Notes under the pieces: model-generated
Told to the model about the DNA's origin: nothing
The model's database searches: none
What the model saw: the letters and a program-made list of their open reading frames with translations, nothing else
Program-made: the position numbers and the translations under genes
Part shown: piece by piece, positions 1 through 7,945 of the stretch
How the letters are laid out: each line of letters opens with the position of its first letter
Numbering within the stretch: the stretch's first letter is position 1
Assembly: GCF_025215495.1 (NCBI RefSeq)
Contig: NZ_CP104302.1
Location: 248,001-312,000, forward strand
Direction of reading: 5' to 3'
Source of the DNA: Mycolicibacterium brumae
Lineage (GTDB): Bacteria > Actinomycetota > Actinomycetes > Mycobacteriales > Mycobacteriaceae
Length of the DNA: 64,000 nucleotides

Positions 1-2
1 TC

Positions 3-1040
3 CAGACCGGGCACATGCTGCTCTACGCGGTGCTGATCGCCTCGTCGTCGGCCGCGCTGGCGTTGCCCATGATCGACCGGATCGGCATGGCCGGGCCCGC
101 GGTGCTCAGCGTCACCGCGCAGATCGCGATCGCCGACACCGCGTGTATTGTGCTGCTGCCCTTGGCGATTGACCCGCCACGCGCCGGCACGGCGGCGCTC
201 GGCGCGCTGGCCATCGCTGCCTTCACCCTGATCGCCTACTTCGTCATCCACTATCTGCAGCGCAAGGGCTACCGCAAGGTGATCCACCGCTACTCCGAGC
301 AGAACCGGGTGGCGCTGGAACTGCGGATCGCGCTGCTGCTGTTGTTCGGGCTGTGCTGGCTGGCGGTCAGCACCCGGGTGTCGATCATGCTGGCCGGATT
401 TGCGCTCGGGCTGGGACTGTCCGCGATCGGCCAGCCGCGCCGGCTGGCCCGGCAGCTCTTCGGCGTCACCGAAGGGTTCTTCGGGCCGCTGTTCTTCGTG
501 TGGCTGGGCGCGTCACTGCATCTGGCCGAACTGGGCGAGGACCCGTCGCTCATCCTGCTCGGTCTGAGCCTGGGCGCCGCGGCCATGCTGGCACATCTGG
601 CCGGGGTGCTGACCCGCCAGCCGGCGGCGATGGCGGTGCTGGCGTCCGGGCAGTTGGGGGTGCCGGTCGCCGCGGCCGCCCTCGGCGTCGACTACGGGCT
701 GATGTCGGCCGGGGAGCCGTCGGCGTTGATCCTCGGCGCGCTGGTCACCGTGGTGGGCACCTCGATCGCCGCCAACATCGCGCAGCGGGCGCGAAACGCC
801 AGCGCCGCCGGGCAGACCGGCTTGGAGGAGCCCGATCGCTCCGGTGATCAGTCGGGCGTCGCGAAACCGCCAGCCGCGGGTGGCGGACCAGCCGGTGGCC
901 TCACAGCGGACGGCAGCCCGGCGGACGGCGAACCCGGAGGCGCCCCCCAACCAGACGGCGACCCCCAACCCGACGGCGGCCCGGCGGCAGCCCCCCACGC
1001 CGGGACCGACGGCGCGAAACCACCGGAGGGCGGCGGGTAA
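3..1040 (+). CDS. Cation/proton antiporter, CPA2 (KefB-like) family, 5' end cut by window
   Basis: The reading frame is open from base 3, so the gene begins before the window. About 270 residues form a run of hydrophobic helices typical of sodium/potassium-proton exchangers (for example FVIHYLQRKGYRK between helices and the GFFGPLFFVWLGASL helix). It should exchange H+ for Na+ or K+ at the inner membrane. The last 70 residues are a Pro/Gly/Asp-rich tail. That tail is encoded antisense to the Pro/Gly-rich tail of the neighbouring RDD gene, an overlap of 193 bp. The hydrophobic part is convincing; whether the tail is fully translated is uncertain. Confidence 0.75.
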   Translation, partial: QTGHMLLYAVLIASSSAALALPMIDRIGMAGPAVLSVTAQIAIADTACIVLLPLAIDPPRAGTAALGALAIAAFTLIAYFVIHYLQRKGYRKVIHRYSEQNRVALELRIALLLLFGLCWLAVSTRVSIMLAGFALGLGLSAIGQPRRLARQLFGVTEGFFGPLFFVWLGASLHLAELGEDPSLILLGLSLGAAAMLAHLAGVLTRQPAAMAVLASGQLGVPVAAAALGVDYGLMSAGEPSALILGALVTVVGTSIAANIAQRARNASAAGQTGLEEPDRSGDQSGVAKPPAAGGGPAGGLTADGSPADGEPGGAPQPDGDPQPDGGPAAAPHAGTDGAKPPEGGG

Positions 1041-1825
1041 CCGGGCGCAGCCGACTGCGCCCGGGCCGCGGCGGCCTGCAGCCGCAGCACTTCCCGACGA
1101 TGCCGCTCGGCGAGCACCGCGGCCAGCATGTATTGCGGGGGCACGCCCGGCGGCGGCGCGGGTGAAATCCGCTGCGCCACCTCATTCCCGATCCGGATGG
1201 CCATCTCGTCGCGCACCGCCGGTTCCAGGCCGGGCGCGCGGGACAGGAACTGCCGCGCCAATTCGGCCTGCTCGGGAGACAGTCCGGACAGTTGCAGGCC
1301 GGCCGCCCAACCGGCCAACGCGGGCGGCATCTGCGGCGGCGGCGCCAGCTTCGGGCCGCGTTCGCTGATCACGATGGTGCCGGCGAAGATATCGCCGATC
1401 CGCTTGCCCTTTTCCGAGAGCAGGCTGCTGATCACCGCGGGACTGCCGAACAGCGCCCAGATCTCCACGATCGACGCCAGCGCCCGGAACAGCGCCTGGC
1501 GGAACCGCTCGGGGCTGCCGTCGTCGGACACCACCCGCAGACCCATCGCCATCATGCCCAGCGTGCGGCCGCGACTGGCGGTCTCGAAGATCACCGGGTA
1601 GCCCACGATCACCAGCACCGTGTAGATGGTCAGGATCGCCGCGCTGAGCGCGGTGTCCATCCGGAACAGCGTCATCCCCCACAGCATCGTGCCCAGGTAC
1701 AGCCCCATCAGCACCACCATGACGTCGATCACCGCGGCGACGGCGCGCACCGGCAGCTGCGCGATCTGCACATCCAGCACCACCGCGTCGCCGGTGACGA
1801 CCGACCCGATTGGTGAGGCTGACAT
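848..1825 (-). CDS. RDD family membrane protein
   Basis: Encodes 325 residues. The first 150 hold three hydrophobic segments of the RDD domain (RAVAAVIDVMVVLMG, then a helix around LTIYTVLVIVGYPV, then RGRTLGMMAMGLRV), ending in the typical GKRIGDIFAGT. The C-terminal half is a cytosolic stretch followed by a Pro/Gly tail with GWG-S/A-P repeats. The function of RDD proteins is poorly known; some have been linked to ion exchange. It is divergent from the spoIIM-like gene with only 27 bp between starts, the same pairing as Rv3695/Rv3694c of M. tuberculosis. The ATG at 1825 was chosen because the domain begins right after it. Confidence 0.85.
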   Translation of the reverse strand: MSASPIGSVVTGDAVVLDVQIAQLPVRAVAAVIDVMVVLMGLYLGTMLWGMTLFRMDTALSAAILTIYTVLVIVGYPVIFETASRGRTLGMMAMGLRVVSDDGSPERFRQALFRALASIVEIWALFGSPAVISSLLSEKGKRIGDIFAGTIVISERGPKLAPPPQMPPALAGWAAGLQLSGLSPEQAELARQFLSRAPGLEPAVRDEMAIRIGNEVAQRISPAPPPGVPPQYMLAAVLAERHRREVLRLQAAAARAQSAAPGYPPPSGGFAPSVPAWGAAAGPPSGWGSPSGWGAPPGSPSAGLPSAVRPPAGPPPAAGGFATPD

Positions 1826-1852
1826 GGCAGAAACGCTACTAGAGTCTGCGAG

Positions 1853-2845
1853 GTGGACGTTGACGCATTTGTGCTCGCCCACCGGGAGACCTGGAACCGG
1901 CTGGATTACCTGACCAAGCACCGGCGCAGCCTCACCGGCGCCGAGATCGACGAGCTCGTCGACCTGTACCAACGCGTCTCCACCCACCTGTCGATGGTGC
2001 GGTCGTCGTCGACCGATTCGGCGCTGACCGGCCGGTTGTCGGCCCTGGTCGCGCAGGCCCGGGCCGCGGTTACCGGCGCGCACGCCCCGCTGTCCAAGGA
2101 GTTCGTCCGGTTCTGGACGGTGTCCTTCCCGGTGGTCGCCTACCGCGCCCGGTACTGGTGGCTGGCCACGACGGTCATCTTCGTGCTGGTGTCGATCCTC
2201 ATCGGGATGTGGGTGGCCGGCGATCCCGAGGTGCGGGCCAGCATCGGCACCCCGGAGATGATCGACCAGCTGGTCAACCACGACTTCGAGAGCTACTACT
2301 CCGAGCACGCCGCGACCGCGTTCGCGCTGCAGGTCTGGACCAACAACGCCTGGATCGCGGTGCAGTGCATCGCGTACGCGATCCTGCTGGGGATCCCGAT
2401 CCCGCTGGTGCTGTGGATCAACGCGGTGAACGTCGGGGTGATGGGCGGACTGATGTTCGGCGCCGGCAAGGGCGCGTTCATGATGGGCCTGCTGCTGCCG
2501 CACGGGTTGCTGGAGCTGGGCGCGGTGTTCCTGGCCGGGGCGGTCGGGATGCGGCTGGGGTGGTCGGTGATCGCCCCCGGCGACCGGCCGCGCGGGCAGG
2601 TGCTGGCCGAACAGGGCCGGGCGGTGGTGGCGGTGGCCGCCGGGCTGGTGGTGATGCTGTTCGTGTCGGGGCTGATCGAGGCGTTCGTGACGCCGTCACC
2701 GTTGCCGACCTTCCTGCGGGTGGCCATCGGTGTGCTGGCGCTGGGGTTGTTCCTCGGCTATATCGGGTATTTCGGCAGGCGCGCCGACCGCGCCGGGGAT
2801 TCCGGCGACCTCGCCGACGCCCCGGACGTGGTGCCCACGGGTTAG
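1853..2845 (+). CDS. SpoIIM/DUF95 family membrane protein
   Basis: 330 residues from a GTG start. An N-terminal soluble part of about 100 residues rich in charged helices is followed by five or six membrane helices, including the family-typical VNVGVMGGLMFGAGKG and LLPHGLLELGAVFLAGA segments. It belongs to the stage II sporulation M family, which in non-sporulating actinobacteria is of unknown role and usually lies with RDD and MoxR/DUF58 genes. Only the RDD partner is here; downstream the accessory region begins. Equivalent to Rv3694c by pairing and sequence. Confidence 0.85.
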   Translation: MDVDAFVLAHRETWNRLDYLTKHRRSLTGAEIDELVDLYQRVSTHLSMVRSSSTDSALTGRLSALVAQARAAVTGAHAPLSKEFVRFWTVSFPVVAYRARYWWLATTVIFVLVSILIGMWVAGDPEVRASIGTPEMIDQLVNHDFESYYSEHAATAFALQVWTNNAWIAVQCIAYAILLGIPIPLVLWINAVNVGVMGGLMFGAGKGAFMMGLLLPHGLLELGAVFLAGAVGMRLGWSVIAPGDRPRGQVLAEQGRAVVAVAAGLVVMLFVSGLIEAFVTPSPLPTFLRVAIGVLALGLFLGYIGYFGRRADRAGDSGDLADAPDVVPTG

Positions 2846-2884
2846 GCCGCGGCGGGCCTGCCCCTTCGGCGCCGTCGGAGAGCG

Positions 2885-2938
2885 TGCGCAGCCGAGCGCT
2901 CGGGCCGCTCGACAGCGCGAACGCTCGGCTGGGTACGG
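2885..2938. terminator. Intergenic hairpin, member of the ACCGAGCG repeat family
   Basis: Arms AGCCGAGCG and CGCTCGGCT with flanking GTAC-like sequence, lying between the convergent spoIIM-like and lfrA-like genes. No T-tract. Related units lie at 25926-26042 and 34203-34386. It probably works as a bidirectional terminator (inference). Confidence 0.5.
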
Positions 2939-2945
2939 ATGCCGC

Positions 2946-4505
2946 TCAGTCGCGGCTGGCCTCGGCCGGGGAGAGCTGCTGCGGGTCGTAGCCGCGGAAC
3001 GCCCGGGCCACCACCAGCACAGCCGTCAGCACCAACGCGACCGCGATGAGCGCCGTCGGGGCGATCCCGGAGTCGAAGGCCGATCGGGCGGATTCCAGCA
3101 GCCGCTCGCCCATCTCGCCGGGCAGTTCGCCGGCCACTGCGACCGCGCCGCCGATGCTCTCGCCGGCCTCGGCGCTCTGCGTGGGCGACAGCCCGCGCGG
3201 CAGGTCCACGTTGTTCCGATAGAACGAGGTCACCAGCGTGCCCAGGGTGGCCGTGCCGATCACCGCGCCGAGCTCATAGGCCGTCTCCGAGACGGCCGAC
3301 GCCGCACCCGCCTTGGTCGGCGGCACCGACGCGACGATGGTGTCGTTGGAGATGGTCTGCGACATCCCCACGCCCAACTCCAGCGTCATCAGCGAGATGA
3401 TCACCGCGGCGGCGGTGAGGTTGTGCCGGAACAGCACGATGAGCGCGAAACCCGCCGCCACGAACAGCAATCCGGCGATGATCAGCCGGTGCGGGGCGAA
3501 GTGCTGCGCCAGCCGCACCACGCCCAGGCCCGCCACCATCGACACAACCGCGCCCGGCAGCGTGACCAGGCCCGCCGTCAGCGGGGACAGCCCCAGCACC
3601 AACTGCAGGTGCTGCGACATGAAGAAGATGAAGCCGATCAGGCCCACCACCGACAGGAAGTTGGCCAGCACCGACGAGCTGAACGGCGCGTAGCGGAACA
3701 GCCGCATCTCCAGCATGGGCGTCGCGCTGCGGTTCTGCCGCCGCACGAACAGCACGCCGGAAACCAGGCCGACGGCGACCGCGGTCACCGCGGCCGTCGA
3801 GAACCCGTCGTGCGCGAAGGACTTGATGGACCAGACGATCGGGCCCATGGTCGAGAGCGCCAGCAGGATGCTGATCGGATCCAGCGGGCCCGGATGCGGG
3901 TCCCGGGATTCGGGCACCAGCACCGGGGTCAGCGCCAGCAGCGGCAGCAGGATCGGGACCGCGACTAGGAAGACCGCGCCCCAATGGAAGTGCTCCAGCA
4001 GCGCGCCGCCGACGATCGGGCCCAGCGCCGCGCCGGCGGTGAAGCAGGCGGCCCAGATGGCGATCGCCAGCCGCCGGGCGTCGGCGTCCATGAAGATGTT
4101 GCGGATCAGCGACAGGGTGGGGGGCATGACCATGGCGCCGAAGAACCCGAGCAGCGCCCGGGCGCCGACGAGGGCGCCGGCGGTCGGCGCGAACGCGGCC
4201 AGCGCCGACATCACGGCGAAGCCGGTGGCGCCGATCATCAGCATCCGCCGCCGGCCGATCCGGTCGCCGAGGCTGCCCATCGGCACCAGCAACGCGGCCA
4301 GCACCAGGGAGTAGATGTCGACGATCCACAGCTGGGTGGCGGCCGACGACCGGAAGTCCTCGGCGATCAGCGGCAGCGCGAACGCCAGCACGGTGTTGTC
4401 GATGGCGATCAACAGCACCGGAAGCATCAGAACGGCAAGGGCCGCCCACGCCCTGGGTGGTGTCGGCGACTTGTCGGTTGTCATGTTGTCGAGATGGGTG
4501 GACAT
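2946..4505 (-). CDS. lfrA: MFS multidrug efflux pump, DHA2 family, LfrA-like
   Basis: 519 residues with 14 predicted membrane helices. The start (PPRAWAALAVLMLPVLLIAI, then DNTVLAFALPLI) and motif A (GSLGDRIGRRRMLM) strongly resemble LfrA of M. smegmatis, a proton-driven exporter of fluoroquinolones, ethidium and acriflavine. Motif C appears as AGAALGPIVGGAL. The upstream gene resembles its known repressor LfrR, and the order regulator-then-pump on one strand with an 80-bp gap matches the lfrRA operon. A GAGGAA sequence precedes the ATG. The family assignment is firm; the drug range is inferred. Confidence 0.85.
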   Translation of the reverse strand: MSTHLDNMTTDKSPTPPRAWAALAVLMLPVLLIAIDNTVLAFALPLIAEDFRSSAATQLWIVDIYSLVLAALLVPMGSLGDRIGRRRMLMIGATGFAVMSALAAFAPTAGALVGARALLGFFGAMVMPPTLSLIRNIFMDADARRLAIAIWAACFTAGAALGPIVGGALLEHFHWGAVFLVAVPILLPLLALTPVLVPESRDPHPGPLDPISILLALSTMGPIVWSIKSFAHDGFSTAAVTAVAVGLVSGVLFVRRQNRSATPMLEMRLFRYAPFSSSVLANFLSVVGLIGFIFFMSQHLQLVLGLSPLTAGLVTLPGAVVSMVAGLGVVRLAQHFAPHRLIIAGLLFVAAGFALIVLFRHNLTAAAVIISLMTLELGVGMSQTISNDTIVASVPPTKAGAASAVSETAYELGAVIGTATLGTLVTSFYRNNVDLPRGLSPTQSAEAGESIGGAVAVAGELPGEMGERLLESARSAFDSGIAPTALIAVALVLTAVLVVARAFRGYDPQQLSPAEASRD

Positions 4506-4585
4506 GAAGAAATTCCTCTATTCGGCCGGGTCTTTGGAGGCCCGGCCCTATGCATATGTTCGGTTGGGGTGAGTCGTGGTTCCGG

Positions 4586-5140
4586 CTAGCCGGGCGAGAT
4601 CAACCCCTCCGTCAAACTGGTCATGATGGCGTCGACGATCTCGTGCCGGGGCATGCCGTCGTGGCGGGCGGCGTCGAAGCCGGCCTCCAGCAGCGCCCAG
4701 AACGCGCGGCGGGCCCATCCCGGCGGGACCTTCCCGGTGGATGCGCGTTGCAGGGCGTCGATGATCGCGTCGTCACCGGTGTCCAGGTGGCTCAGCAGTG
4801 CGGGGTCGGCCAGCACGTTCGGATCCATGTAGATGTTCGCGACGATCGGCCCGATGTCCAGCTGGGATTCGACGACGCGCCGCAGCGCCTGCGCCGGGGT
4901 GCCGCTGGCCGGGTCGGCGGCGTTGATGGCCGCCTGGCTGATCTCGTGCACATGCAGCGCCAGCGCCCGGATCAGGTCGGTCCGTTCCGGGAAGTAGCGA
5001 TGCAGGGTGCTGCGCCCGACGTCGGCGGCGGTGGCGATATCGGCCAGCGGAGCGGCCGGGTTGGCCGACAGCACGGACATGGCGGCGTCGAGAATCGCCC
5101 GCCGTGTCCGCCCGCGGGCGCCGGTCTCCAAACTGGTCAT
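4586..5140 (-). CDS. lfrR: TetR-family repressor, LfrR-like
   Basis: 184 residues. The N-terminal helix-turn-helix reads DIATAADVGRSTLHRYFPER; the C-terminal part contains VVESQLDIGPIVANIY and GMPRHEIVDAIMTSL, close to remembered LfrR sequence of M. smegmatis, which represses lfrA and is released by ligand drugs. It precedes the pump on the same strand, presumably in one transcript. A perfect 26-bp palindrome lies 27 bp upstream of the start, consistent with autoregulation. Confidence 0.87.
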   Translation of the reverse strand: MTSLETGARGRTRRAILDAAMSVLSANPAAPLADIATAADVGRSTLHRYFPERTDLIRALALHVHEISQAAINAADPASGTPAQALRRVVESQLDIGPIVANIYMDPNVLADPALLSHLDTGDDAIIDALQRASTGKVPPGWARRAFWALLEAGFDAARHDGMPRHEIVDAIMTSLTEGLISPG

Positions 5141-5166
5141 GCGCTAGAAACTATCACGAAGCACCC

Positions 5167-5192
5167 GTAATGAGACAATAGTGTCTCATTAC
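5167..5192. promoter_or_regulatory. Probable LfrR operator (perfect inverted repeat)
   Basis: GTAATGAGACA, 4-nt centre ATAG, TGTCTCATTAC: 11-bp arms with no mismatch, 27 bp upstream of the lfrR-like start. The size and symmetry suit a TetR dimer. That it binds this regulator is inferred from position. Confidence 0.8.
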
Positions 5193-5229
5193 TGAAGTGC
5201 GCGGAGTCACACTTGCGCTGCGAGGAACA

Positions 5230-5478
5230 TCAGGCGGCGGGATCGTCCTTGGCGGGCGCGTCGGCCCCGGCCTCGGTGCCCGCGCCGCGGGTCAGATCCG
5301 GGTTGGCCTTGCGGAACTTGCGCTCCTGGACCTCGCGGCGTTCCCGGTCGAACCAGTAGACGCAGTAGCCCAGCAGGACGATGTAAATGCCGACCTGCCA
5401 CCAGGTTTTGCTCATCACGGCGGTGACGAGCAGGAACACCGCGCAGATGGTGGTGAGCACCGGCATGATGAAGCCCAT
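5230..5478 (-). CDS. Small membrane protein of unknown function
   Basis: Up to 82 residues (the ATG at 5466 is an alternative start). Two hydrophobic segments (PVLTTICAVFLLVTAV and WWQVGIYIVLLGYCVYWF) are followed by a charged tail RERREVQERKFRK. It lies downstream of the aquaporin on the same strand. I do not recognise a family; the second helix resembles the last helix of amino-acid permeases, so it could be a remnant. Confidence 0.5.
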   Translation of the reverse strand: MGFIMPVLTTICAVFLLVTAVMSKTWWQVGIYIVLLGYCVYWFDRERREVQERKFRKANPDLTRGAGTEAGADAPAKDDPAA

Positions 5479-5571
5479 CCCTGGATCGTAGGCCAGAGCA
5501 TCGCGGCGCGGGCCGCGCGAACGCCAAGGCGCGCCACGGCCGCAGCCGTGACGCGCCCCAGCGCCCAGCGC

Positions 5572-6330
5572 TCAGCGCCCGACGGCGCTGGCCTCTCGGC
5601 GCGGCTGGTCGGCGGGCTTGCCGAACAGCGCCGGGTAGGCCACCCCGGCGATCGCGGCGCCGATGATCGGCGCGATCCAGAACAGCCACAGCTGCGCCGG
5701 CGCCCCGTCGCCGTTGAAGAACGCGACGCCGGTCGAGCGCGCCGGGTTCACCGAGGTGTTCGAGATCGGGATGGAGATCAGGTGGATCAGGGTGAGCGTC
5801 AGGCCGATGGACAGCCCGGCGAAGCCCTTCGGGGCCCGCTCATCGGTGGAGCCCAGGATCACCAGCAGGAAGAAGAAGGTGAGCACCACCTCGGCGACCA
5901 GCACCGCCATCATCGAGTAGCCGCCGGGGGAGTGCTCCCCGAATCCGTTGGCGGCCATATTGCCGGTGGCCTCGAAACCCGGCCGGCCGCTGGCGATCAG
6001 CCACAGCAGCGCGCCGGCCAGCAAGCCGCCCACCACCTGCGCGCCCCAGTAGCCGGGCAGATCCTTGGCCGGAGTCCGGCCGGCCAGCACCGCGCCGACG
6101 GTGACGGCCGGATTGAAATGCCCGCCGGAAATATGCCCGACGGCGTACACCATCGTCAGCACCGTGAGGCCGAAAGCCAATGCGACACCGGCGAATCCGA
6201 TTCCGACCTGAATGACGTTGCCGTCGGCGTCGGCGATGAACTTCGCCGCGAAAATGGCGCTGCCGCAGCCGCCGAAAACCAACCAGAATGTGCCGAAGAA
6301 TTCGGCCAGGAGTTTCTTGCTCATCTCCAT
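5572..6330 (-). CDS. aqpZ: Aquaporin Z, water channel
   Basis: 252 residues from the ATG at 6330, which is preceded by GAAAGG at good spacing; an upstream in-frame start exists but has no support. The opening [20 protein letters not shown] is typical of AqpZ. Both pore signatures are present: [11 protein letters not shown] in the first half and SVNPARSTG in the second, with six membrane helices. It should let water cross the inner membrane. An IclR regulator lies upstream on the same strand. Confidence 0.93.
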   Translation of the reverse strand: MEMSKKLLAEFFGTFWLVFGGCGSAIFAAKFIADADGNVIQVGIGFAGVALAFGLTVLTMVYAVGHISGGHFNPAVTVGAVLAGRTPAKDLPGYWGAQVVGGLLAGALLWLIASGRPGFEATGNMAANGFGEHSPGGYSMMAVLVAEVVLTFFFLLVILGSTDERAPKGFAGLSIGLTLTLIHLISIPISNTSVNPARSTGVAFFNGDGAPAQLWLFWIAPIIGAAIAGVAYPALFGKPADQPRREASAVGR

Positions 6331-6472
6331 TGTCGGAAGCCTTTCAATCACCTGACCTCGTGCGATGTGCAAGAGTTCCTTATCAGTACCAGCGGTACCG
6401 GCAAACTGTCAAGCGCTGTTCAGCCACGATTGCGTATCGAAAATAGAATTTCGGTTTAACCCACGTCCCGGT

Positions 6473-7120
6473 TTAACCCAGGCCTCGCGCCCAATTGCGT
6501 TCGATGGCGCGCATGGCGTCCACCAACTGGGTTGTCGCGGTCGCCGGCAATGCCGGCTGGAAGTACAACGCGCATAATGCCGCCCGCCACTGGCATCCCG
6601 GAAGTTCCAATTCGCCCGCGATGCAGCTGACTCCGGGCAACAGCCCGCACTCGTCCCGGGCGATCGCGCGGTCGGACATCACCTTGCCGAAAGCGGTGCG
6701 TCGCCAATCGGCGGCGGCCAGGTCGACGGTGAACGGCAGCGGGTCGGCCGCATGGTCCAGCACGGTCTCCGGCCGGCCGTCGACCAGGGCGACCACCCCC
6801 ACCAGGGCGCGGCTGAGGTGCGCGTAGCGGCGGACCGGCAGCGCGGCGGCGCGGTGCAGCGTCCGGGCGGGCCGTCGACTGCGGCCCCACCGGCCGACGG
6901 CGGCGCCGACGTAGTACCGGCCGCCGACCCGCTCCAGCAGGCCCGATTCGGTGAGCTGTCCCGCCAGCCGATGCGCGGTGGACTTCGGCAGCCCGGTGCG
7001 TTGCGCCAGGTCGGTGATGCCGATCCCGTGCTGCGCGGCGGCCACCGCCTCCACCACATGGGTGCCCGTGGCCAGCACGCTGCGGCCCCGATCGGCCTGC
7101 GGTTTCTGCTGAACGAGCAT
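6473..7120 (-). CDS. IclR-family transcriptional regulator, short form
   Basis: 215 residues from the ATG at 7120, preceded by AGGAGG. The winged helix-turn-helix covers roughly residues 15-75 (GITDLAQRTGLPKSTAHRL, then LTESGLLER). The effector-binding part is shorter than the usual 250-residue family size but keeps the C-terminal Cys region (VSCIAGELELPGC). It is divergent from the response regulator, with a palindrome at 7184-7201 between them, so it may control that promoter; the catabolic cluster is the likeliest target (inference). Confidence 0.8.
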   Translation of the reverse strand: MLVQQKPQADRGRSVLATGTHVVEAVAAAQHGIGITDLAQRTGLPKSTAHRLAGQLTESGLLERVGGRYYVGAAVGRWGRSRRPARTLHRAAALPVRRYAHLSRALVGVVALVDGRPETVLDHAADPLPFTVDLAAADWRRTAFGKVMSDRAIARDECGLLPGVSCIAGELELPGCQWRAALCALYFQPALPATATTQLVDAMRAIERNWARGLG

Positions 7121-7183
7121 GGGCCCCTCCTGCCTGCGGTGGTGAATCTGGAGCAACGCTAAGCCGAGGTAAGGGACCGGTAC

Positions 7184-7201
7184 TACCGTGCTAACACGGT
7201 A
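7184..7201. promoter_or_regulatory. Palindrome between divergent regulators
   Basis: TACCGTG-CTAA-CACGGTA, 7-bp perfect arms, in the divergent region between the IclR gene (start 7120) and the response regulator. A candidate operator for one of the two. Confidence 0.55.
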
Positions 7202-7248
7202 TTTCCGCGGCGCGACGCGAAGGAGTCCCCACGAACGAGACACAGCCG

Positions 7249-7896
7249 ATGCGGGCGGTGCTGGCCGACGACTCCGCGCTGTTCCGGGAGGGCGCCGCGA
7301 TGGTGCTGGCCGGCGGCGGGTTCGACGTGGTGGGGACCGCCGCCGACGCCGAGGACCTGATCGCGCTGGTGGACGCCGAGTCGCCGGACGTGGTGGTCAC
7401 CGACATCCGGATGCCCCCGACGCACACCATCGAGGGCATCGAGGCGGGCCTGCGGATCCGCCGCGAGCACCCCGGCGTCGGGGTCGTGCTGCTGTCCGCG
7501 CACATCGACACCTTCCACGCGATGCGCCTGGTCGACGGCTCGCCGTCCGGAGTGGGCTACCTGCTCAAGGACCGGGTCGGCGACCTGCGGGCCTTCGTCG
7601 CCGACGTCCGGACTGTGGCCGCCGGCGGCACCGTGATCGACCCGGAGGTGGTCGACGGCCTGATGGCTCAGCGCCGCGGCGGCCCGGACCTCACCCCGCG
7701 CGAGGTCGACGTGCTGGAGCTGATGGCCCGCGGCCGGTCCAACGCCGCGATCGCCGCCGAGCTCGTGCTCAGCGCGCGCACCGTGGAGGCGAACATCAAC
7801 AGCATCTTCGGCAAGCTCGGGCTGTCCGCGGACGACGGCACCAACCGCCGGGTGGCGGCGGTGCTGCGCTATCTGCGGGACCCCCACCGGTCGTAG
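7249..7896 (+). CDS. Orphan NarL/LuxR-type response regulator
   Basis: 215 residues from the ATG. The receiver has the acidic pair in LADD, phospho-acceptor D52 in VVTDIRM and the LLKD lysine; residues about 145-205 form the LuxR helix-turn-helix (LTPREVDVLELMARG, then ARTVEANINSIFGKLGL). No histidine kinase lies in the window. The only good ribosome site (AGGAG, 7221-7225) is 23 bases from this ATG but six from an in-frame ACG at 7231, which would add six residues (NETQP after the start). It probably controls the catabolic genes that follow. Confidence 0.88.
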   Translation: MRAVLADDSALFREGAAMVLAGGGFDVVGTAADAEDLIALVDAESPDVVVTDIRMPPTHTIEGIEAGLRIRREHPGVGVVLLSAHIDTFHAMRLVDGSPSGVGYLLKDRVGDLRAFVADVRTVAAGGTVIDPEVVDGLMAQRRGGPDLTPREVDVLELMARGRSNAAIAAELVLSARTVEANINSIFGKLGLSADDGTNRRVAAVLRYLRDPHRS

Positions 7897-7945
7897 TGGC
7901 CGATTGAGTTCAGCCGGCGGCGGCGAATATGCGAAGGTGACGGTT

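Noticed and set aside
1826..2503. N-terminal extension of the RDD gene
   Set aside because: It would lie antisense across the spoIIM-like gene and its residues match no RDD protein.
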